Assembly: GCA_003561145.1 (NCBI GenBank)
Contig: PWXL01000026.1
Location: 1-7,524 of the forward strand
Length of the DNA: 7,524 nucleotides
Direction of reading: 5' to 3'
Source: Candidatus Atribacteria bacterium
GTDB lineage: Bacteria > Atribacterota > Atribacteria > Atribacterales > Atribacteraceae
Shown: positions 1 to 4,687 of the stretch, one piece after another
How the letters are laid out: every line of letters starts with the position of its first letter
How positions within the stretch are numbered: the stretch's first letter is position 1
Translations under genes and position numbers: made by a program
Notes under the pieces: generated by a model
The model's database searches: none
What the model was told of the DNA's origin: nothing
The model's input: the letters and a program-made list of their open reading frames with translations, nothing else

Positions 1-142
1 GAAAAAGGTCTATAAGGCCCCAGATTGAAAAGAAAAATACATTGTTCAATTTCAATGAACCATTATCCTGGATGCCTCTATTCTTATATAATCGCTATGA
101 AGAAGAAATTTTCGGAAGCTAATGCTGATTCACAACCCTTAT
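1..142. other. Gene-free left edge, no supported feature
   Basis: No coding region can be supported here. A perfect TATAAT occurs at 87-92 on the + strand, but the best -35 at suitable spacing is poor (TTATCC at 63-68). The only short frame after it is 15 codons (97-144) without a ribosome binding site. Short inverted repeats (ATTGAAA 24-30 with TTTCAAT 50-56; GTTCA 44-48 with TGAAC 56-60) are too weak to call a terminator. The repeat complex described in the following entries starts at about 143. Confidence 0.5.
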
Positions 143-183
143 AAGCATAGATTGCTACGTCAGTGCCCTATGGGCAGTGAATG
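143..183. repeat. Partial copy of palindromic element arm (copy 1)
   Basis: The 17 bases AAGCATAGATTGCTACG at 143-159 match 552-568 with one difference (156 T versus 565 C). In both places the motif is followed by a small hairpin of different sequence. Here the stem is TGCCC (164-168) with GGGCA (172-176), closed outside by CA/TG with one G:G mismatch (161-179). At the second site the stem is GCACCAC/GTGGTGC. The left arm present at the second site (501-539) is missing here, so this looks like a half element. It lies just upstream of copy 1 of the 112-bp repeat. Confidence 0.6.
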
Positions 184-186
184 GGA

Positions 187-298
187 GTTGTTCATGTATG
201 ATGTATAATTGCTGAAGTAGGATTTGAAAAATCTCACAAGCCATCCTGTAAAGACCGGGAAGGAGCGGCTGAAAGTCGACGAGAAGTAAGGTGTAAGA
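187..298. repeat. 112-bp direct repeat, copy 1
   Basis: This stretch matches 647-758 at a constant offset of 460 bases, with mismatches only at 204, 207, 272 and 278 (108 of 112 identical); identity breaks off at 299. A 64-base stretch within it (208-271) is unbroken. It has no open reading frame of note. It contains a promoter-like pair (TTGAAA 224-229, TGTAAA 247-252) and a weak two-part stem (AGCC 239-242 with GGCT 267-270; TCCT 244-247 with AGGA 261-264). The near identity implies a recent duplication or a mobile or conserved intergenic element. The family is not recognised. Confidence 0.9.
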
Positions 299-424
299 GG
301 CCACAAGGCCGGCAATACGATGAAGAGGGGAAGGGGTGAAGGGCAGTAGTGGGCAAGACGGTTAAGGGATGTTTTACGGAATGGAACCCGACTCCCTCAT
401 CCTACCTCCTGTTTCAGCCTTTCA

Positions 425-459
425 TTCTGAATTCCGACTTCTGAATTCTGAATTCTGAA
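425..459. repeat. Degenerate 7-bp tandem repeat, array 1
   Basis: Five consecutive heptamers are seen: TTCTGAA, TTCCGAC, TTCTGAA, TTCTGAA, TTCTGAA. They follow a TTTCAGCCTTT motif (412-422) and are followed by GACTCACTCC (463-472). The same order, motif then heptamers then GACTCCCTCC, recurs at 784-844, so the array belongs to a larger duplicated unit. Consensus is about TTCYGAM. No function can be assigned. Confidence 0.8.
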
Positions 460-500
460 TGTGACTCACTCCTTACTTCTTACTCCTCACTGCCTTTACC

Positions 501-597
501 GTCACTGCGAGGATTGATATGACGCGGCAGTCTGTGCTTGTTTGATGTAAAAAGCATAGATTGCCACGCACCACATACAGGTGGTGCTCGCAATGAC
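501..597. repeat. Palindromic MITE-like intergenic repeat
   Basis: The left arm (501-539, beginning GTCACTGCGAG and ending GTCTGTGCTT) is an imperfect inverted copy of the right arm (552-597, beginning AAGCATAGATTGCCACGC and ending CTCGCAATGAC), around a 12-base loop. The right arm carries its own perfect hairpin, GCACCAC (568-574) and GTGGTGC (581-587). The outer sequence, GTCAYTGCGAG and its complement, resembles the widespread bacterial intergenic repeat of the form GTCATTGCGAG...GCAATCT. That family link is from memory, not from a search. The palindrome would fold into a long hairpin as RNA or a cruciform as DNA. Confidence 0.7.
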
Positions 598-646
598 AAT
601 CTTTTTAATAAACGGGGAAGTGGGGAAGGTGAGGCGGTGAAAAGGG

Positions 647-758
647 GTTGTTCATGTATGATGCATGATTGCTGAAGTAGGATTTGAAAAATCTCACAAG
701 CCATCCTGTAAAGACCGGGAAGGAGCGGCTGCAAGTCAACGAGAAGTAAGGTGTAAGA
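647..758. repeat. 112-bp direct repeat, copy 2
   Basis: This is the second copy of the repeat at 187-298, with 108 of 112 positions identical. It lies 116 bases upstream of the mtaB start codon and brings its promoter-like pair (684-712) to face mtaB. The two-part stem AGCC (699-702)/GGCT (727-730) and TCCT (704-707)/AGGA (721-724) is kept. Like copy 1, it is followed by a TTTCAGCCTTT motif, a heptamer array and a GACTC box. Confidence 0.9.
684..712 (+). promoter_or_regulatory. Candidate sigma-A-type promoter inside repeat copy 2, facing mtaB
   Basis: TTGAAA (684-689; 5 of 6 to TTGACA) is separated by exactly 17 bases from TGTAAA (707-712; 4 of 6 to TATAAT). Transcription would start near 719 and give an mtaB leader of about 155 bases. 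The identical pair occurs in repeat copy 1 (224-252). No better promoter was seen between 713 and 858, but a match of this quality can arise by chance, so the call is tentative. Confidence 0.35.
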
Positions 759-796
759 AGTGAGTCTTTTACTGTTTCAGTCTTTCAGCCTTTACA

Positions 797-831
797 TTCC
801 TACTTCCGACTTCCGACTTCTCACTTCTAAA
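797..831. repeat. Degenerate 7-bp tandem repeat, array 2
   Basis: Five degenerate heptamers are seen: TTCCTAC, TTCCGAC, TTCCGAC, TTCTCAC, TTCTAAA. They follow TTTCAGCCTTTACATTC (784-800) and run into GACTCCCTCC (835-844), matching the layout around array 1. The array is open in the frame of mtaB, so it lets that frame extend artificially upstream to 760. It ends about 30 bases before the mtaB ribosome binding site. Confidence 0.7.
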
Positions 832-860
832 TTTGACTCCCTCCTCACGGCAGTTAGAAT

Positions 861-866
861 GGAGGT
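861..866 (+). promoter_or_regulatory. Ribosome binding site that fixes the mtaB start
   Basis: GGAGGT at 861-866 lies 7 bases before the ATG at 874. It overlaps the in-frame ATG at 859, which itself has no upstream Shine-Dalgarno sequence. This supports 874 over 859 or the upstream frame opening at 760. Confidence 0.8.
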
Positions 867-873
867 TACAACC

Positions 874-2256
874 ATGAAACAATTTACTACTCCGGTGATT
901 ACCGATCCGAAAAAACTGATATTCGGAACCGCCCCACACCCGCTTTCTTTTCCCAACGGCATGGTGATCGGGGGCGGCACTGTGTATCCGGAGATCAACT
1001 TTACCCTGCCTCCCATGGATATCACCAAAGATACATTCAAAGAGGTTCTTTCACAATACCGGCAAATGGTTACAGGGGTGCTCGAACGCGCCCGTTCCTT
1101 ATATGTGCCTGGGATTGTGGTGGAAGTGGAATTACTTCCTCAAACTACCATGGAACCGAAATGGGGTGTGGAAATCACTCGCCAGACTGTTGATATCATG
1201 CGTGAGTATGAGAACAAATACTCCCTGAAAAGCCTTTTACGTATCACACCAAATGACATTCGGGAAATGACACGGCCGCCCATGATGAGGGAAGGAAAAT
1301 TGTACCACAATATGCTCGATACTTTTCGTGAATGTGCTTTGGCTGGGGCGGATATGTTGGCCATCGAATCCACCGGCGGGAAGGAAGTCCATGATAATGC
1401 ACTGCTCAACGCCGATCTCTCCAGTATCCTTTTTATTCTGGGAGTGATGGGAACACGGGATATGGCATACCTGTGGTCTGATATTACCAGGATAGCCCGG
1501 GAAACCGGGACCATCGCTTCAGGTGACTCAGCCTGCGGTTTTGGAAACACCGCCATGGTGCTGGCTGAAAAAGGATACATACCCCGCACTTTTGCAGCAG
1601 TTGTCCGGGTCGCAACCGTAGTACGAAGCCTGGTAGCCTTTGAAGCCGGAGCGATTGGTCCCAGTAAAGACTGTGCCTACGAAGGCCCCTATCTAAAAGC
1701 CATAACCGGATACACTATTTCCATGGAGGGCCGTTCAGCGGCCGTAGCACACTTAAGCCCGCTGGGGAACATTGCAGCGGCCGCAGCTGACCTGTGGAGT
1801 AATGAATCGGTACAAAATCTCAAGTTACTGGCGGAACTGGCTCCCATTGTCTCCATGGAACAGCTGGCATATGATTGCCGGTTGTTCAATACCGCAATAT
1901 CTCATGGAGCGGATGATGCTCTTCGCCTCAGGGACTGGCACGTGGAATCAGATAGTCACCTTGACCCCCAGGCATATGTATTGCGGCCTGATGTAGTAGT
2001 TGAGATTTCGCAGGAAATCTTGCAAGATAAGGATCATTTCACCCGAACCAAGCAGGCTGCCCGTTCCGCTATCAGGGTATTGAAAAATGCTGTCAAGGAA
2101 GGGGTTGTGAAAGTATCTCCCAGGGAACTTCCCTGGCTTGATCGCATGGAGCAGGAAACAGAAGAGTTGCCTGATGATGTGGAAAAAGCTTGGGCAGCAG
2201 TACGTGAACGGCTCGACCTGGACAAAATCCGCCTGGAGGATTATGATTTACTATAA
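874..2256 (+). CDS. mtaB: Methanol:corrinoid methyltransferase (MtaB family)
   Basis: This 460-residue protein matches the MtaB family along its whole length; Methanosarcina MtaB, recalled from memory, is about 461. MtaB is a zinc enzyme that activates methanol and passes its methyl group to the cob(I)alamin of a corrinoid protein (MtaC), in the cytoplasm. The three zinc ligands known for the family are in place: Glu165 (AIESTGGKEV), Cys221 (GDSACGFGNTAM) and Cys267 (GPSKDCAYE). Other family blocks are YPEIN (38-42), the WSNESV block (308-313) and AYDC (332-335). The start at 874 has a good ribosome binding site; an extension to 760 would run through heptamer repeats. The stop is followed after 28 bases by the DUF2703-like gene, so the two are probably co-transcribed. 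No mtaC or mtaA lies in the unit, so the donor could be methanol or another methylated compound. The family call is firm, the exact substrate less so. Confidence 0.9.
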   Translation: MKQFTTPVITDPKKLIFGTAPHPLSFPNGMVIGGGTVYPEINFTLPPMDITKDTFKEVLSQYRQMVTGVLERARSLYVPGIVVEVELLPQTTMEPKWGVEITRQTVDIMREYENKYSLKSLLRITPNDIREMTRPPMMREGKLYHNMLDTFRECALAGADMLAIESTGGKEVHDNALLNADLSSILFILGVMGTRDMAYLWSDITRIARETGTIASGDSACGFGNTAMVLAEKGYIPRTFAAVVRVATVVRSLVAFEAGAIGPSKDCAYEGPYLKAITGYTISMEGRSAAVAHLSPLGNIAAAAADLWSNESVQNLKLLAELAPIVSMEQLAYDCRLFNTAISHGADDALRLRDWHVESDSHLDPQAYVLRPDVVVEISQEILQDKDHFTRTKQAARSAIRVLKNAVKEGVVKVSPRELPWLDRMEQETEELPDDVEKAWAAVRERLDLDKIRLEDYDLL

Positions 2257-2284
2257 GGGAAATAATACAGTGGGGGTGTGAATT

Positions 2285-2662
2285 GTGAAACACGTGGAAA
2301 TCGAGTGGAGATATCCTGACAAGGAGGAGGAATGCCTGTATTGCGCAGAAAGCGGAAGAGACATCCGGGAATTTATTTCAGAACTTGCACAAGGGTTGGA
2401 AGCTGAATCAGTCAAGGTCACCTTTACGAAAAACCAGGTTTCTGTGGATGAATCTTCTCCTGCTCTTCTTGTAAACGGCACACCACTTGAGAAAGTATTG
2501 GAGGGAGACACCCTATTGAAAGGCGGGTGTCCTACCTGTACCCCCATCGTGGGGAAAAAAGTACGCTTCCTTCGCACTCTGCGTTACAGGGGTTCCACCT
2601 ACCTTGAGGTTCCCGAAGCAGTAGTAAAACGAGCAGTTCGCAAATTGGCTGACCTAGAATAA
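2285..2662 (+). CDS. Small protein with two CxxC pairs, DUF2703-like
   Basis: This 125-residue soluble protein has no signal peptide or membrane segment. It starts at GTG 2285, six bases after a GGGGGTG Shine-Dalgarno sequence (2272-2278). Visible features are an opening beta strand (VEIEWRY, 4-10), a first pair Cys17-x-x-Cys20 (ECLYC), a helix-like stretch 26-40, an ALLVNGTPLE segment (60-69) and a second pair Cys82-x-x-Cys85 (GGCPTC). The pattern resembles the DUF2703 family (uncharacterised, possibly thioredoxin-like); this is recalled by eye and not searched. The cysteine pairs suggest metal binding or thiol redox chemistry. It sits 28 bases after mtaB and is the last gene before a convergent operon, so a role linked to the methyltransferase is possible but is inference. 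Function unknown. Confidence 0.8.
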   Translation: MKHVEIEWRYPDKEEECLYCAESGRDIREFISELAQGLEAESVKVTFTKNQVSVDESSPALLVNGTPLEKVLEGDTLLKGGCPTCTPIVGKKVRFLRTLRYRGSTYLEVPEAVVKRAVRKLADLE

Positions 2663-2807
2663 ATCCTCTCTTCTCCTGAGAGCGAACCTGCATTATTTGC
2701 GCGCTGGAAATATACGTTTTCATGGCTGATATTCCATCTTCCAATCCTGAACTTCATTGTAAGAAACTTCCTGTGAACTGTCCATAAAAATCAGGAAAGG
2801 TCAGTTT
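2663..2807. other. Spacer between convergent operons, no clear terminator
   Basis: The + strand unit (mtaB) and the - strand unit (deoC-ROK) meet here, so termination is expected on both strands. Only weak stems are visible: CTCTC (2666-2670) with GAGAG (2678-2682), GGAAATAT (2705-2712) with ATATTCC (one bulge), and TTCCTG (2768-2773) with CAGGAA (2792-2797) followed by a short T run at 2805-2809. The last is the best + strand candidate, but its 18-base loop makes it poor. Confidence 0.35.
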
Positions 2808-3794
2808 TTAACCAATGAGCCCCTTATCAAAACGTTCTTTCGCCCAAGTCGCCGTACCGATGGTGCCCGCATCCATGTCCAGTTCCGCCCGCACCAAGCG
2901 TACGTTCTCCCAGGGTACCATGTACAGTCTCTTTTTTATTCCTTTCCGTATACTCTCCAGCAGGGGTTCACCGGCTCTTGAAACTCCACCCCCTATAACG
3001 ATCAATTCCGGATCAATGGTTACATACACGTTCGCCACAGCTTGACCGATGTATTCACCGATTCTTTGAATAATTTCTATCGCCACCCTGTCGCCTGCCT
3101 CAACTGCCTGTGATACCACTTTTGTGGTAACCCGGTTCAGATCGCCTTCCACTATATCTCGTATCACTGTGTCATTTTGCTGCACCACGGCCCGAATAGC
3201 AGCGGCTACCATGGCAGGCCCGGTTGCGTATGCTTCAAGGCAGCCTCTGTTTCCGCAACCGCACTCGGTTCCCCCGGCTTCTACCGTAATATGTCCCAAT
3301 TCACCCGCCGAGCCATGCTGTCCGATCACAAGCTCTCCATTGAGTACTATTCCCCCACCGACTCCTGTACCTATCGCGACCATCGCCATGCTTTCGACAT
3401 CCCGCCCGGCACCGAAGCGTTTCTCAGCCAAAGTAATCGCCCGTACGTCATTGATAACCCCAACAGGTAAGCCGGTTTCCTCTTCCAGCCATCGACGAAT
3501 AGGAACCTGGTGCCACTTGTTGGGAAAATTCGGTAGAAGGTAACAAATGCCCTCCTCCCAGTCTATCCTGCCCGGGATACCTATCCCCAGGGCAGGGATA
3601 TCCCGTTCTTGTTCCCTGGCGATTTGCAAGAGGCGCTCTACCTCCTGTGCAATGTCATGAGCGACTTCCTCTGGTTTTCGCATAGCCTTGGTGGGGATGG
3701 CGTTGCTCTCCAGTACTTCACCTCCTTCTCGCACCAGGGCGAACTTGGTATTCGTTCCCCCCAGGTCAACTCCTAAAAAAACGCGTTCTCCCAT
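2808..3794 (-). CDS. ROK-family sugar kinase (glucokinase-like)
   Basis: This 328-residue cytoplasmic kinase is of normal length for the ROK family, whose members use ATP to phosphorylate glucose or related hexoses. The N-terminal phosphate-binding motif is DLGGTNTK (10-17). The proposed catalytic base is Asp116 in VINDVRAI. The second nucleotide motif, IGTGVGGG (141-148), opens the ROK signature, which continues through GELGH. The structural zinc site is complete: His168 with Cys178, Cys180 and Cys185 (CGCGNRGC). A GGGV motif (268-271) closes the ATP site. No N-terminal DNA-binding domain is present, so it is a kinase and not a ROK repressor. An AGGGGAG ribosome binding site (3803-3809) begins immediately beside the deoC stop codon, 8 bases before the ATG. 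Only 15 bases separate the genes, indicating co-transcription and probably coupled translation. Glucose is the default substrate; pairing with deoC leaves another sugar possible. Confidence 0.92.
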   Translation of the reverse strand: MGERVFLGVDLGGTNTKFALVREGGEVLESNAIPTKAMRKPEEVAHDIAQEVERLLQIAREQERDIPALGIGIPGRIDWEEGICYLLPNFPNKWHQVPIRRWLEEETGLPVGVINDVRAITLAEKRFGAGRDVESMAMVAIGTGVGGGIVLNGELVIGQHGSAGELGHITVEAGGTECGCGNRGCLEAYATGPAMVAAAIRAVVQQNDTVIRDIVEGDLNRVTTKVVSQAVEAGDRVAIEIIQRIGEYIGQAVANVYVTIDPELIVIGGGVSRAGEPLLESIRKGIKKRLYMVPWENVRLVRAELDMDAGTIGTATWAKERFDKGLIG

Positions 3795-3809
3795 CAGTAT
3801 ATCTCCCCT

Positions 3810-4487
3810 TCAACATCTCTTTTTGCACTCTTCCAGTATCTGTGCCGTACGCGTGGCTCCAAAGCGCGTGGCACCAGTGTTTCTCACTTTCAAGGCCATA
3901 TCAAGATCCCGCACCCCTCCGGCTGCCTTCACCTGGACCTTAGATGATACACTATCGCGCATCAAAACTAAATCTTCTATCGTTGCTCCTCCTCCGGCAA
4001 ATCCAGTAGATGTTTTCACAAAATCCGCACCCGCTTCTTCGCACAACCGGCAGGCTGTCTGCTTTTCATCATCGGTAAGATAATAATTCTCCAAGATAAC
4101 CTTCACAATGGCTCCACCCGCGTGTGCGACCTCCACAACCGCATGGATATCGTTTTTCACATAATCGAGGTCACCGCTTTTCAGCTTACCGATATTGAGC
4201 ACCATGTCAATTTCTGTTGCACCATCGGCTATCGCCTCCCTGGCCTCGAAAACCTTGGTGGACGTTTTATGAGATCCGTGAGGAAACCCAACCACTGCTC
4301 CAACCGCGACACGAGAACCAGATAAAAGCCCCTTCACTCGCTGTATATCACAAGGGCGGCAACACACCGAAGCGACGTCATACCTTTTTGCCACTTCACA
4401 TTCTTTTTCAATATGCCGATCCGTCAAATCCGGCTGAAGAAGTGAGTGGTCTATCATTTTCGCAATCTCTCTCCATAAATTTTCCAT
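3810..4487 (-). CDS. deoC: Deoxyribose-phosphate aldolase
   Basis: This 225-residue class I aldolase cleaves 2-deoxy-D-ribose 5-phosphate into glyceraldehyde 3-phosphate and acetaldehyde, in the cytoplasm, as the last step of deoxynucleoside catabolism. The family opening IDHSLLQPD (12-20) is present. The Schiff-base lysine is Lys158 (DFVKTSTGF). Asp94 (EIDMVLN) and Lys187 (VKAAGGVR) correspond to the catalytic Asp102 and Lys201 of the E. coli enzyme. The phosphate-binding glycines AGGV and a C-terminal GATRFGATRT segment (205-214) are also conserved. The length fits the short DeoC type of Firmicutes and archaea. The start has an AGGAGGAGGG ribosome binding site (4494-4503), six bases upstream. 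It is the first gene of a two-gene operon with the ROK kinase; no phosphopentomutase or nucleoside phosphorylase gene is in view. Eight cysteines, including a CC pair at 42-43 and two near the C-terminus, are unusually many for its size. The identification is firm. Confidence 0.96.
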   Translation of the reverse strand: MENLWREIAKMIDHSLLQPDLTDRHIEKECEVAKRYDVASVCCRPCDIQRVKGLLSGSRVAVGAVVGFPHGSHKTSTKVFEAREAIADGATEIDMVLNIGKLKSGDLDYVKNDIHAVVEVAHAGGAIVKVILENYYLTDDEKQTACRLCEEAGADFVKTSTGFAGGGATIEDLVLMRDSVSSKVQVKAAGGVRDLDMALKVRNTGATRFGATRTAQILEECKKRC

Positions 4488-4493
4488 GAGAAT

Positions 4494-4503
4494 CCCTCCT
4501 CCT
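4494..4503 (-). promoter_or_regulatory. Ribosome binding site of deoC
   Basis: On the minus strand AGGAGGAGGG ends six bases before the ATG at 4487. It is a near-ideal anti-16S match and supports that start. Confidence 0.8.
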
Positions 4504-4687
4504 GAAGATTATTTTCCCGCAGTGTATATTGCCCTTATAAATACAACAATAAGTTTTGAGGGTGAGGGACCTCCTCTTCCAACTCACGATTCACGCCCTG
4601 TAAGATACCGCAACGCATGGGATTTGACTCCCCGGGGGTAAAATTCACATACCGAGTTCTTGCTCCGTTTCGTTGCATTCATCTTGT
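4504..4687. other. Spacer between chemoreceptor and deoC
   Basis: This stretch separates the end of the chemoreceptor gene from deoC, both on the minus strand. It carries short heptamer-like repetition (ACTCACG ATTCACG, 4582-4595) reminiscent of the arrays upstream of mtaB. It also has a GC palindrome CCCCGGGG (4630-4637) that cannot form a normal hairpin loop. No stem followed by a T run was seen for the receptor gene, so a strong terminator is not evident. The length still suggests that deoC has its own promoter. Confidence 0.4.
4523..4549 (-). promoter_or_regulatory. Weak promoter candidate for the deoC-ROK operon
   Basis: On the minus strand an AT-rich stretch holds a possible -10 TATACA (4528-4523). 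The possible -35 boxes are TTGTTG (4549-4544, spacing only 15) or TTATTG (4552-4547, spacing 18). It lies about 35 bases before the deoC start. Neither pair is close to consensus; it is reported because this is the only promoter-like region between the chemoreceptor and deoC. Confidence 0.25.

Larger units (their letters stand above)
463..766. mobile_element. Possible 304-bp element bounded by imperfect inverted repeats
   Basis: The 21 bases at 463-483 are the reverse complement of 746-766 with 18 of 21 matches, which would give terminal inverted repeats around a 304-bp non-coding element. It encloses the palindrome at 501-597 and copy 2 of the 112-bp repeat. Against this, the ends are low-complexity heptamer-like sequence, no flanking target duplication is visible, and no transposase is present. 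It may be a non-autonomous MITE-like element or a chance result of heptamer repeats in both orientations. Confidence 0.3.

Noticed and set aside
97..144. 15-codon frame starting ATGAAGAAG just after a perfect TATAAT (87-92)
   Set aside because: There is no ribosome binding site, the -35 is weak and the TATAAT sits only a few bases before the ATG; too short to support.
480..734. 84-codon minus-strand open frame in the repeat region
   Set aside because: It is made up of the palindromic element and repeat copy 2, shows no recognisable domain, and has no clear ribosome binding site; it is most likely a chance frame through repeats.
187..758. CRISPR array
   Set aside because: There are only two long copies of 112 bp, separated by a 348-bp stretch, with no regular short repeat-spacer pattern and no cas genes.
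560..873. Cobalamin riboswitch or other known leader upstream of mtaB
   Set aside because: Expected because of corrinoid chemistry, but no convincing B12-box or conserved riboswitch core was seen; GCCAC at 564 is inside the palindromic repeat.
859..873. ATG at 859 as the mtaB start
   Set aside because: It has no upstream Shine-Dalgarno sequence, and the good GGAGGT site overlaps it and is correctly spaced for 874.
2808..3794. ROK protein as a transcriptional repressor (NagC/XylR type)
   Set aside because: It begins directly with the DLGGTNTK kinase motif and lacks the N-terminal helix-turn-helix domain.
4627..4639. GC-rich palindrome around CCCCGGGG as a terminator of the chemoreceptor gene
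   Set aside because: The perfect palindrome leaves no loop, and no T run follows on the minus strand.
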